Below are positions 7,470 through 15,304 of a DNA stretch of 23,077 nt, piece by piece (the stretch's first letter is position 1; each line of letters opens with the position of its first letter). The notes below the pieces were generated by a model, which saw nothing but the letters and a program-made list of their open reading frames with translations, did not search any database and was not told the origin of the DNA. Location of the stretch: the NCBI GenBank assembly GCA_964642855.1, contig CAZXSK010000062.1, forward strand, positions 1 through 23,077, in the 5' to 3' direction. The DNA is from CAZXSK01 sp964642855 (lineage in GTDB: Bacteria > Planctomycetota > Phycisphaerae > SM23-33). The translations under genes were made by a program, and so were the position numbers.

Positions 7470-9449
7470 ATGCAGGTGCGCATCTGCTCGGCCGTAACTG
7501 CCGTCGCCATCCTGACGGGAGCATTCGTTTGCCCCGCTGTCGCTGATGAGCGTGTGAAGAAGGACGACAAGGGAAGAATCGTTGCGGTGCCGCTGCCGAT
7601 CGACGAGGAATTCCTGAACCCTTGGCCTGCAGAGATGGAGGACGGCTTCCGCACCCGGGCCGACCACGCGATTCGGGCGCACAAAGGGAAGATCTCGGGC
7701 AATACGTATTTTGAGAACGAGAAGTCCCTCTACCCAACGGCCATTCTTGCGTTTCTCTACGGTCGCCGGGATGCCGCCCTGAAGACATTGCAGGAAGAAG
7801 ACAACCAGGCTGGCTCGTGGAACAAGCGAACGCTCGGGATTGACTGGTACCCGAGCTTCACCATCAAGTCGCAGGTGCGCAAGTACTTTTTCTTCGGCGA
7901 GTACCTCGATCCGAAGTATCGCAAGCGCATGTACAACAGCGCGAAGATCTGGACCGAGAAGGACCCGCACCGCAGGCCCAACCCGTTCACCGAGGCCCAT
8001 AAGAATAAGCTCCGCAGCCGGGGCAAGAAGCCCTCGTTCTCGTGGACGCCGGAGTTCATGAACAGTTGGGTCGACGTGCGCAACACCGACAACCTGCGCG
8101 CCATGCGGGAGTGCGCGGTGTACCTGATGGCCGAGGAGACGGGAAACAAGGAAACCGCTGCCAAGATGAAGGCACATATCCGCCGCTACGTCTGGGCGCT
8201 GTGGAACATCGGCATGGGGGAGTGGGACTCCGAAAACTATCACGCCCACACGATGACCGGATACATCCAGCTGTATGACTTCGCCAAAGATCCCGAGGTC
8301 AAGATGATGGCCAAGGCAGCGATGGACATGCTCTCGCTGATGGGAGCGGTCAAATACTACGAAGGCGGGTTCTGCGGACCGATCAAACGCGATTACAATA
8401 AGCCCTATGCGTTCGCCGGAGCGGCCGGGGAGTTGAGCCTGTACTTCGATGATACCCCCATCGCCAATCCCGACCCGCACCGTGATCATGCCCACTTCGT
8501 GACCAGCGCGTACCGTCCACCGGTTGCCATCGTGAAGCTGGCCCACAAGGAGTTCGGAGAAACGGTCGAACTCTGGGCGTCCAAGCCCACCTACGAGAAC
8601 TGGAAGGCCGAGGGAAAGGGCGCCTCAGCCGGCCCGGACTACCCCGCAGAGAAGTTCTGGGAGGGCAAGCATTCCCCGGAGTTCTTCGAGACCACAACCA
8701 TCGGGCGGACCTACCAGCTCGGCTCGCTCGCCAAAGGGTCGCGTGGCGACGTCAACGGCCTGAAGATGTGCATGACCAACTCCAAACGCGGCGCCGACTT
8801 CTTCGTCGCTGCAGGAGCGACCAAGCCAGGCAAAGGCATCAATCGCGGGGCGGGAGTCGACCGGATCGGGCAGTACGAGAACCTGCTTGTCTGTCTCAGC
8901 AGCCGCGGCAAGACCAACTACGCCTTCATGGTTCCAGACCATGCGAAACTTACCCAGGCAGACGGTGTAACTTTTGTGCAGACGGAGAAGACCTGGCTGG
9001 CGATCCGTCCGGTGGGGGGCAGGATCGACACCGAAACATCAGACGCGCCGAAGAACTGGAACGCCAGGTTCTTCACAGGCAAGTGCAGCGGCTTCGTGAT
9101 GGAGGTGGGCGATCGCGAGCATTTCAAGGGCTTCGAGGAGTTCCGGACGCGCGTGATCGAGAAGTCGCAATTGGAGCATGACGGCAAATCCGCCCGCCTG
9201 GTCGGCTCGCGAGGTAAGACGCTCAAAGTCGAGATTTCCGGCGGAGGATTGCCGGACGTTTACCGCGATGGCAAGCAGCACGACTGGAAGAAGCACTGGG
9301 CGCTGTACCAGTCCACCGACGGAAAGAAGGCCCCGTTGCATCTGGGCTGGAAGACCGGTAAGCTCTATGTCCAAGCCGGTGGCTGGACGTTCGAAGCATC
9401 GTTTGACCACACCGGCAAGTACGAATTCAAGAATCGCAAGCTTGACTGA
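7470..9449 (+). CDS. Exported protein, possible polysaccharide lyase-like (alpha/alpha toroid)
   Basis: This 659-residue protein has a Sec signal peptide ending P-A-V-A (about residue 26). The middle part (about 60-330) is helix-rich, with W-D-S-E-N-Y-H-A-H around Tyr257, His258 and His260. That motif and its setting recall the catalytic face of (alpha/alpha) toroid polysaccharide lyases such as heparinase II/III and alginate lyase relatives, where Asn, His and Tyr line the cleft. The second half is beta-rich and ends in a W-T-F-E-A-S-F strand region. Unlike the heparinase-like gene at 15305, no H-x-H-x-D motif is present in the beta part, so it is not a standard heparinase II/III protein. 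No family is recognised with confidence. It is the last gene of the plus-strand run, 97 bases after the GH94-like gene, and a hairpin follows its stop. Export and neighbours suggest a role in extracellular glycan breakdown. Confidence 0.55.
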   Translation: MQVRICSAVTAVAILTGAFVCPAVADERVKKDDKGRIVAVPLPIDEEFLNPWPAEMEDGFRTRADHAIRAHKGKISGNTYFENEKSLYPTAILAFLYGRRDAALKTLQEEDNQAGSWNKRTLGIDWYPSFTIKSQVRKYFFFGEYLDPKYRKRMYNSAKIWTEKDPHRRPNPFTEAHKNKLRSRGKKPSFSWTPEFMNSWVDVRNTDNLRAMRECAVYLMAEETGNKETAAKMKAHIRRYVWALWNIGMGEWDSENYHAHTMTGYIQLYDFAKDPEVKMMAKAAMDMLSLMGAVKYYEGGFCGPIKRDYNKPYAFAGAAGELSLYFDDTPIANPDPHRDHAHFVTSAYRPPVAIVKLAHKEFGETVELWASKPTYENWKAEGKGASAGPDYPAEKFWEGKHSPEFFETTTIGRTYQLGSLAKGSRGDVNGLKMCMTNSKRGADFFVAAGATKPGKGINRGAGVDRIGQYENLLVCLSSRGKTNYAFMVPDHAKLTQADGVTFVQTEKTWLAIRPVGGRIDTETSDAPKNWNARFFTGKCSGFVMEVGDREHFKGFEEFRTRVIEKSQLEHDGKSARLVGSRGKTLKVEISGGGLPDVYRDGKQHDWKKHWALYQSTDGKKAPLHLGWKTGKLYVQAGGWTFEASFDHTGKYEFKNRKLD

Positions 9450-9457
9450 GACCATTT

Positions 9458-9489
9458 CAGGGCCGGAAGCCTTGGGTATCCGGGCCCTG
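9458..9489 (+). terminator. Rho-independent-type terminator between convergent genes
   Basis: CAGGGCCGGA (9458-9467) pairs with TCCGGGCCCTG (9479-9489), leaving one bulged base and an 11-base loop. CTATTTCG follows on the plus strand. It begins eight bases after the stop at 9449 and precedes the convergent stop at 9499. The T-run is short, so it is a moderate candidate. It serves the plus strand best. Confidence 0.5.
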
Positions 9490-9498
9490 CTATTTCGC

Positions 9499-10938
9499 TC
9501 AGCGATTGTCCCGGATCTTCCGCCACGTCTCGATATCCATCGCGCAGCGGAAACCCCGTTGCGGGCCCCGATGAGCGACGTAGTCGCCGAACCTTCTGCT
9601 GCAACGTGCGCCGAACTGGCTGGAGACGTAGCTGCCTCCGCGAACGGGCTGGTCCTGCTGTCTGGGCTTACCATATCGAAGTGGCTGGTTTGGATCGGGC
9701 TCCTGCCAGTCTTCGGGCAATCGTTCAGCCAGCGCGTCGAGCATGTATTCCTTGTAGTAGGGCGTTCCCCGACACCATTCCTCGGCGTTCCCCCCGAGCC
9801 CGTATATGCCCAGGCGGTTTGGCGGGAATGCACGTACCGGGGCAAGGCAGGGGAATTCATCGTCTGCAGCCACGGCCGCCAGATGTTGGTATGACGCGCA
9901 CAACCCCAGTAACCGCTTCCCGCCCAGGTTCGCCTGCGTTTCGTCGAACGACTTGCTGCCCCATGGCAGCGGGGTGTATGCCCCAGCCCGTGCGGCCAGT
10001 TCCCACTCGGCTTCGGTAGGCAGCCGCTTGTTCGCCCATGCCGCGTAGTCCCCGGCGTCGTACCAGTTGACGTCTGTTACCGGACAGTTCGGGTCGATGA
10101 ACGACGGGTCGGTTGTCTCCGTGTGCATGTAGTGTGGCGGTTCCTTACCGGCTACGACCGCTGCGTAGCCGGGCATCTTGCGGCCCGTGGCCTTGCAGAA
10201 CCTCTCGAAATCTGCTCGGGTCACCTCGGTGGCGTCCATGTAGAAGGCAGGGACCTCGATCCAGGCGGGGGGTTGTTCGTCGGTCAGCAGGTCAGGCATC
10301 GCCTGGGCGATGGCGAGTCGGGCTCGTGCGAGTTCCAGTGCGGCCAGACAGTGCTTGAGTGCCAATGACCTGGCCGTCGCTTCGGCGATGGCAGCTTGCA
10401 GGTTTCCAGCCCGGGTGCGTATCCAGGCGACGTGCTGGGGGTCGGGATGGGGCGACTCGTTCTGGCCGGCAAGGAACTTCTCCAGCCCACCGGCCCGGGG
10501 GCGCTTTCGTCGCTGGAGTTTCTCAGCTAACTCGGCTTGGGCGACCGACGAAGCAAGCTCCTCTCTACGTGCATCCAGCGCGGCTTGAAGTTGGCCTGCC
10601 TCCTCGATACCGGCCAGGTCCGCAAGTTGCTCGGAGTTTCGAAGACCGCGCCGGATCTCCTCGAGCAAGGTTGACCGCGTGCGTTCGAGCAGGGCTACGG
10701 TCTCCGGGCCGGCTCCCATCCTGAAGCGGGCGCCGGGCACGAGAACCATTCCCTCCGGCGGCGGAGGCGCATCCTGCGGATACGTGAGTTCGAAAGTGGT
10801 CGTTTCGTTGTCGTCATCACTCCCAGTCTGCGTCGGATCCGACTTCCTGTGGGATTCATCCTCCCGGTTGCACGCGCCATGCGTACACAGCAGGAATATC
10901 AGCCCGATGATGCAGCCCAGTCGGCGAATCGAAGCCAT
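9499..10938 (-). CDS. FGE-like (sulfatase-modifying factor fold) lipoprotein with a helical insertion
   Basis: This 479-residue protein has a hydrophobic N-terminus ending T-H-G-A-C (Cys23), an imperfect lipobox. A linker rich in Asp, Glu and Pro follows. The formylglycine-generating enzyme fold begins at M-V-L-V-P-G (64-69) and R-M-G-A-G, then breaks off for about 145 residues (about 78-222) of Glu/Ala/Arg/Leu-rich, probably coiled-coil helix. It resumes at F-Y-M-D-A-T-E-V-T and continues through L-P-T-E-A-E-W-E, G-N-A-E-E-W-C (Trp388), V-R-G-G-S-Y (ending at Tyr437) and G-F-R-C-A. The two copper-binding Cys of true FGE would fall at positions 439 and 444, which are Ser and Ala. It is therefore unlikely to convert sulfatase Cys and no sulfatase is in the window. 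The ATG at 10938 has GGGGA six bases upstream and is preferred to the TTG at 10953. It follows the lipoprotein glycosidase gene on the same strand. Its function is unknown; a binding or scaffold role is plausible. Confidence 0.75.
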   Translation of the reverse strand: MASIRRLGCIIGLIFLLCTHGACNREDESHRKSDPTQTGSDDDNETTTFELTYPQDAPPPPEGMVLVPGARFRMGAGPETVALLERTRSTLLEEIRRGLRNSEQLADLAGIEEAGQLQAALDARREELASSVAQAELAEKLQRRKRPRAGGLEKFLAGQNESPHPDPQHVAWIRTRAGNLQAAIAEATARSLALKHCLAALELARARLAIAQAMPDLLTDEQPPAWIEVPAFYMDATEVTRADFERFCKATGRKMPGYAAVVAGKEPPHYMHTETTDPSFIDPNCPVTDVNWYDAGDYAAWANKRLPTEAEWELAARAGAYTPLPWGSKSFDETQANLGGKRLLGLCASYQHLAAVAADDEFPCLAPVRAFPPNRLGIYGLGGNAEEWCRGTPYYKEYMLDALAERLPEDWQEPDPNQPLRYGKPRQQDQPVRGGSYVSSQFGARCSRRFGDYVAHRGPQRGFRCAMDIETWRKIRDNR

Positions 10939-10976
10939 TGGTGCTCCCCGCAAGAACCTCTGCCATGACCGATCGC

Positions 10977-11016
10977 GGGCCTTCGTTACCCGCCGTCGAC
11001 ATTACTGTAACGGCCC
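10977..11016. repeat. Bulged inverted repeat between the two minus-strand genes
   Basis: GGGC (10977-10980) and CGTTAC (10984-10989) pair with GTAACG (11007-11012) and GCCC (11013-11016), giving 10 bp with a three-base bulge. It lies in the 102-base gap between the minus-strand genes starting at 13950 and 10938. It lacks a T-run, so a processing or attenuation hairpin is as likely as a terminator. Confidence 0.3.
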
Positions 11017-11040
11017 TGCCTTGCGGGGGTACCTGTGGTT

Positions 11041-13950
11041 TCAATTCTCCAGGACGATCGAAGCCGCGAAGACAGTGAAACCATTGGGCCACTTACCTTC
11101 CTTGCAGGCGAACTTGATGGTCGTCGTGGGCTTGAGGATTTCGACCGGGATCTCGATGTCCTGCATGACCGCGCAACTGTCGTTGGAACTGGACCAGGGA
11201 AGCTGGACCTCATGACCATTGACCAGAGCGATGGCTTCTCCGCGATGTACGTCGCGCGTTACGACCCTGAGGTATGCTTTCTTGGCGTCGCGTGCTGCGG
11301 GAAGATCGCCTGGCTTCTCGCCGTCCTGGCGGGTGTCGTTCTGTCGCCAGATGACCTTACCCGTTACGCTGCCGCCCGGGTTGACGTCCGTGAACAGTAC
11401 GTCGCAGAAAGACTGGCTGACGCTGCGAGTTGTCCTGGCTTTGGGAGACCTGCCGCCGGTAGCGGGCCTGAGCGTCCAGCGGACGGTTTCCATGGGCTCC
11501 AGTTCGGTTGCATAGGTTACCGATTCGTCGGCCGCCGGAGAACGTCGGATGAGCTTCGTTTGACCTTCATCGATAGTCAGATGCAGCTGCTCAGCCAGCG
11601 TAAGCCCTCGGGGCGGGGCAAACCTGATTCTGCGTCGGAAGCGTGTCTTGTTGTGCACGACCACCACCAGGTCTCCGCTGTCGTTCCGGGACGCAATCGC
11701 CAGAAGGTTCGGATCTGAAATGGACACCTTGCGCATCTCCCCTCGGAGGGTGGATAGCAGCGTGAAGGCGTGCGTCTCGCCAGGGTCGCGCAGATACCCT
11801 CCCCACAGAGCATGGACGGCCCGTCCTTTGACGATATCCGGGGTCTGGGTCGCGCACGTGAGGATATCGACGATGTTGTAGTGCGCCTTTCGGGCGGACG
11901 CCCACTTCCCGGACGAAAGATCGTTGCACTCGGTATTGTACACCGGAATCCGCCGGCCCAGGTTCACGTCGCAGTACGCGGCGGCTACAAGGTAGGAGGT
12001 CGCGTAGCTGTCGGGCTGGCCAAAGTAGTGGTGCTCCGTGAGGAAATCCACTTCGTCGCCGCATCGATCCACGAAGCGTCGCACGTGATTGGTGAATACC
12101 GCGTAGTTGTCACCATTGAACGACGGCGAACACGGGCCCCCGAGCATCACGTCCGGATTCGCCTGGCGAGCGCCTGCCACGGCTGCTTCGAACAGCCTGC
12201 TGTACACGTCGGTGATGACCTTCGCTGGGTAGTAGCCATACTGCGTTTGATCCGTCCATTCCTTTGCGCCCTTGGGGTTGCGGGCGCCGAGGTTCATGTG
12301 CCGGGCCCACATGAACGGTTCGTTCCAGACCTCCAGCCGGCGGAGCGGGTTGTCATCGTCGCCCCGTTTCCAGGCGATCTTCCCGATCTCGTGGTAGAAC
12401 TCCTTCACGCCGCGAGCAACCGGGGCGATGCCTCGGTCCATCCAACTCGGACGATTCCACAGATCCTCGGTGTGCGTCCAGACGACGTTGTCGACCGCAC
12501 CGGCTGCCGATGCGCGTCGATGGAACCAGCTTCCCGGTTCGATCGAATCGGCGGTTTGCTTGCAGGCCTTCTCGGCGGGCTGTTCGGCGCCGACGGCACC
12601 TTCTTCGCGAGACGCGAAGCCCACATGATCGAGCGGCCTGAAGTAGCCCGGATTGATTGTGCGGGTGTACTCGATTGGTTCGGGGGCTCCCTCGGGCTGT
12701 CGGGGCTCGCTATGCCAGACGTCATGGAAGCCGAAGAGGCCCTTGGGTATCTCGCGGGTGTCGCCTACTCGTATAGCCACCTTCGGATCGAGCCGGACCT
12801 CCACGGTTTCGGACGGGGCATGGCCAAAGCCTTTTCCCCAACGGACAAGCTCAACCCTGCGAATGTCGAACATTACGTCACCGACCCCGTAGGGATTGTC
12901 TACGCCCACCTGAATCGCATCGATCGCGTCGACGTCGAGCGCATAGTTGTCGCTGCCACCACGGAAGTCCTCAAACGGCACGACGAATGACATTTCCTCT
13001 TCGGTGAGGGTAGCTGCGCTGGTCACGCCGTACCATCCGCCGCCGGCTTCGGAGATCGCGATGGAGACAGCAGCATCATGCCGGCGCTTCGGTGCTCGCA
13101 CCACAAGCCGCAGGCCGTCAAAGCGGGACCAGTCACGGGGCTTCTCGAACCGAAGCACTGCGTATGCGCTCTCTGGCGGCGCGGTGCGTTTTGGCGAGAG
13201 TCTGGCAGTGAAGCGCATCCCGCCTCCAGGAGCCTGTTCGATCAGGCCGTTGCCCTGAACACCCAGTTTGCCAGGGACCGGCGCGGGGCTGACCGCGCCG
13301 AGCACCTTGCCCTTAAGGGATTCTCCTCCCCGCGTGGCCTTGTAGCCGCCCAGTATCAGGTCTCCGCCGTAGCTCGGCGTGTCCTGTCGGTACGATGGCA
13401 TGAACGTCTCGACGCTCGGCTGGTAGGGAGCGTGCAGACCGGCTTTGACGTCGGCTGCAAATGAGATCTTGAAGACATCAGGTTCACTCGGGAAACCAAC
13501 TGACCTGGAGTGACGGGGCCTGTCGTGGCGAATGGTTACCCTCAGGTCCCCCGAGAGCTTGCCCTCATGCATTGTCACATTGGAGATCTCTACCGAGTTA
13601 TCGCTCTTCTGATTGTAGTCAGCCGACGCGGAATGGTGGTTCGGGTCGGCCCATTTGCCCGCACGCTTCTCCAGCTGAACCGTGACGTTCCCGAACTCCC
13701 CGCTGGGAAGCGGCCGGATGTTCTGGAAGGTCAGGCTGACCGTAACGTCTCGCCGGTTCTGGACGATCTCCGAGAAATCGGTGACCAGCTCGACCTCGGC
13801 CGCGTCAGGGGCGAACTTGTAAGCCGGTTCGGACGTCGAGGTCTCTCCCTGGTCCCAGGGCCAATTCCAGGCGCGTTGTTCCTGGTCGCAGCCCGCAGAA
13901 AGAAACAGTAGCGCGAGAATGATCGCACAGGAGGTGGTCTTTGCGTGCAT
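11041..13950 (-). CDS. Lipoprotein glycoside hydrolase, clan GH-A (GH39-like), with N-terminal beta domains
   Basis: This 969-residue protein starts with a signal sequence and lipobox-like L-S-A-G-C (Cys21), so it is probably lipid-anchored. Domains in order: a beta-rich domain (about 45-190) of unknown family; a jelly-roll-like region (about 195-372) with F-D-G-L-R-L-V-V and D-A-I-Q-V-G-V, resembling CIA30 or family 11 carbohydrate-binding modules; a TIM barrel (about 385-750) with E-V-W-N-E-P (probable acid/base Glu544) and V-Y-N-T-E-C (probable nucleophile Glu674); and a C-terminal beta domain (about 850-969) shared with the protein at 90-1985. The barrel is a paralog of that protein. GGAG six bases before the ATG supports the start. 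The gene is divergent from the lyase unit starting at 14204, across a 253-base shared region, and is followed by the FGE-like lipoprotein gene. The substrate is not readable; the family could be GH39 or unclassified. Confidence 0.75.
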   Translation of the reverse strand: MHAKTTSCAIILALLFLSAGCDQEQRAWNWPWDQGETSTSEPAYKFAPDAAEVELVTDFSEIVQNRRDVTVSLTFQNIRPLPSGEFGNVTVQLEKRAGKWADPNHHSASADYNQKSDNSVEISNVTMHEGKLSGDLRVTIRHDRPRHSRSVGFPSEPDVFKISFAADVKAGLHAPYQPSVETFMPSYRQDTPSYGGDLILGGYKATRGGESLKGKVLGAVSPAPVPGKLGVQGNGLIEQAPGGGMRFTARLSPKRTAPPESAYAVLRFEKPRDWSRFDGLRLVVRAPKRRHDAAVSIAISEAGGGWYGVTSAATLTEEEMSFVVPFEDFRGGSDNYALDVDAIDAIQVGVDNPYGVGDVMFDIRRVELVRWGKGFGHAPSETVEVRLDPKVAIRVGDTREIPKGLFGFHDVWHSEPRQPEGAPEPIEYTRTINPGYFRPLDHVGFASREEGAVGAEQPAEKACKQTADSIEPGSWFHRRASAAGAVDNVVWTHTEDLWNRPSWMDRGIAPVARGVKEFYHEIGKIAWKRGDDDNPLRRLEVWNEPFMWARHMNLGARNPKGAKEWTDQTQYGYYPAKVITDVYSRLFEAAVAGARQANPDVMLGGPCSPSFNGDNYAVFTNHVRRFVDRCGDEVDFLTEHHYFGQPDSYATSYLVAAAYCDVNLGRRIPVYNTECNDLSSGKWASARKAHYNIVDILTCATQTPDIVKGRAVHALWGGYLRDPGETHAFTLLSTLRGEMRKVSISDPNLLAIASRNDSGDLVVVVHNKTRFRRRIRFAPPRGLTLAEQLHLTIDEGQTKLIRRSPAADESVTYATELEPMETVRWTLRPATGGRSPKARTTRSVSQSFCDVLFTDVNPGGSVTGKVIWRQNDTRQDGEKPGDLPAARDAKKAYLRVVTRDVHRGEAIALVNGHEVQLPWSSSNDSCAVMQDIEIPVEILKPTTTIKFACKEGKWPNGFTVFAASIVLEN

Positions 13951-14203
13951 CTCTGTCTCCGTTAAGCATGAGGTGTCGGTACCGTCTCGCCCGGCGCGGA
14001 AGCCTGTCAGTCTTCCGTGCCACCGCCAAGGCGCTGGTGGGTCCTGTTCGCAGCGACTTGCCTCCCGGGGTGTTCCATGCTACCCGCGCCGCACCCCAAA
14101 AGGAACCGTCGGCGCGATTTCGCTTGATCCTCGGGGCCGCGTCTGCTTTGGTGGGTGTTCAACTCTCCATGTGCACACGGCACCGCTGAAGAAAGGAATA
14201 CCC
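13951..14203. promoter_or_regulatory. Divergent intergenic region, likely holding promoters for both directions
   Basis: This is the longest non-coding stretch in the window (253 bases). It separates the start at 13950 (minus) from the start at 14204 (plus), so both units must be transcribed from here or from inside a neighbour. I see no convincing -35/-10 pair. It contains the inverted repeat at 13993-14021. An open frame crosses it from 13919, but the signal peptide and ribosome binding site at 14204 show that this frame is not used. Confidence 0.5.
13993..14021. repeat. Inverted repeat in the divergent region
   Basis: GGCGCGGAAG (13993-14002) and CTTCCGTGCC (14012-14021) form a 10-bp stem with one G-U pair and a nine-base loop. 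It sits 43 bases from the minus-strand start and 182 bases from the plus-strand start. It could be an operator for a dimeric regulator or a leader hairpin of the minus-strand transcript. No regulator gene lies next to it. Confidence 0.35.
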
Positions 14204-15280
14204 ATGAAGTATGTCCTGCCCCTTGCCTGTCTCTGCGTGCTGTCTGTCGGCTTGGCCTACGTCGGCTGCACGACGGCAGAAGGATATTCTGACGACATGA
14301 CTGGAGCTTCCGGGTCTCCGAGATCCAGCCAGGCGGACTCCCCGCCCCGTTCCCCGAGGGCAGGGGGAGTGAACTCACCCAAGCCGGGCGATCCTCCGAA
14401 GCTGGTGATCGACACCGCCGAGATGGCCATTGGTGATAACGTGAAGATCCGCGTGCCCACCGGCGAGTACAGCGCTCCGAGAGGTGGAGCGCCGCTTTAC
14501 CAGGTACCCGGACCGATCGTCGCCTTCCGCGGGGTTGACGGCCAGTGGCGAGGGCACGGTTACCTGGAGACGTATCCCCGTCTGTTGAAGTTCAAGGGGA
14601 CGCTCACCGAAGGGCAAGACCAGGTTGTCGCCGTGCTGGAGTACACGTTCGAGGAGGGCAAAACGTACAAGGTCCGCCTTGCCGCCCGGGGCGACGGTGT
14701 GGTCATCATGGACGAAACGTGCGACCTGGGTCCGCGAAACCTGTTCGTCTTCGATTGCTACTACAACTGGCAGCCTACCTCGGCTTTCGTGACGAACCTG
14801 CCCGGGACAACCCACGCTTTCCTGTATCTCCCATGCTACTACGACAAGCCCGAAGCCACCATCAATCCGACAGCTGATTTCCGCAGAAGCCAGGCCGACA
14901 GGAAGTCGACTCCAGGTGGCGTGGCTGTGCTGCATCCCTCGGCTGATTCACGGGACATCGTCGCGCTGTGGTGTCGATCGGGGACGTTGGAGAAGTGGGA
15001 GAACGGCGGATCGATGGGTCTGCAGCTATGGCAGCGTCGCCAGTTGCCCGGCGACCCGGGCAGCAGGCACTTCCTGGGCCCGGAGACCAAGAGCGACTCG
15101 ACCCCCAACCCCCGGACCGCGGACATGCTCGGCAAGAGCCTCTACGAAGGTCACGTTACCGTCGAGCTGAACCTCGGCCAAGGCAGCCGCAAGCTCGGAT
15201 TCGCCGTCGCCGAGAAGGGAAGCCCCAAGGACAAGCTGCCCGAACCGGTCAAGACGATCATCCAGAACCACCAGAACTGA
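14204..15280 (+). CDS. Lipoprotein with a module shared with the adjacent lyase
   Basis: This 358-residue protein has a signal sequence ending A-Y-V-G-C-T-T, so it is probably a lipoprotein, although Tyr at -3 of the lipobox is unusual. A Ser/Pro/Gly-rich linker follows. The core (about 98-190) begins V-P-G-P-I-V-A-F and includes Y-T-F-E-E-G-K-T-Y-K-V-R-L. It aligns along its length with residues about 155-250 of the next protein, which reads I-P-G-P-V-V-S-L and Y-H-F-E-N-D-K-T-Y-R-V-K-V-R-L. After that the two proteins diverge. No catalytic motif is seen. GAAAGGA at 14191-14197 selects the ATG at 14204. The lyase gene begins 24 bases after its stop, which supports co-translation. A glycan-binding or lyase-accessory role is inferred from the shared module; the family is not recognised. 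Confidence 0.7.
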   Translation: MKYVLPLACLCVLSVGLAYVGCTTAEGYSDDMTGASGSPRSSQADSPPRSPRAGGVNSPKPGDPPKLVIDTAEMAIGDNVKIRVPTGEYSAPRGGAPLYQVPGPIVAFRGVDGQWRGHGYLETYPRLLKFKGTLTEGQDQVVAVLEYTFEEGKTYKVRLAARGDGVVIMDETCDLGPRNLFVFDCYYNWQPTSAFVTNLPGTTHAFLYLPCYYDKPEATINPTADFRRSQADRKSTPGGVAVLHPSADSRDIVALWCRSGTLEKWENGGSMGLQLWQRRQLPGDPGSRHFLGPETKSDSTPNPRTADMLGKSLYEGHVTVELNLGQGSRKLGFAVAEKGSPKDKLPEPVKTIIQNHQN

Positions 15281-15304
15281 GTCTCAGCCAGGAAGATAAT
15301 ACAC

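Noticed and set aside
9499..10938. A functional sulfatase-activating enzyme
   Set aside because: The two active-site Cys positions are Ser and Ala, the fold is interrupted, and no sulfatase lies in the window.
11770..12990. A 406-codon plus-strand open frame opposite the lipoprotein glycosidase
   Set aside because: The minus strand carries the catalytic Glu motifs and paralogy to the first gene; the plus frame has no start signal or domain.
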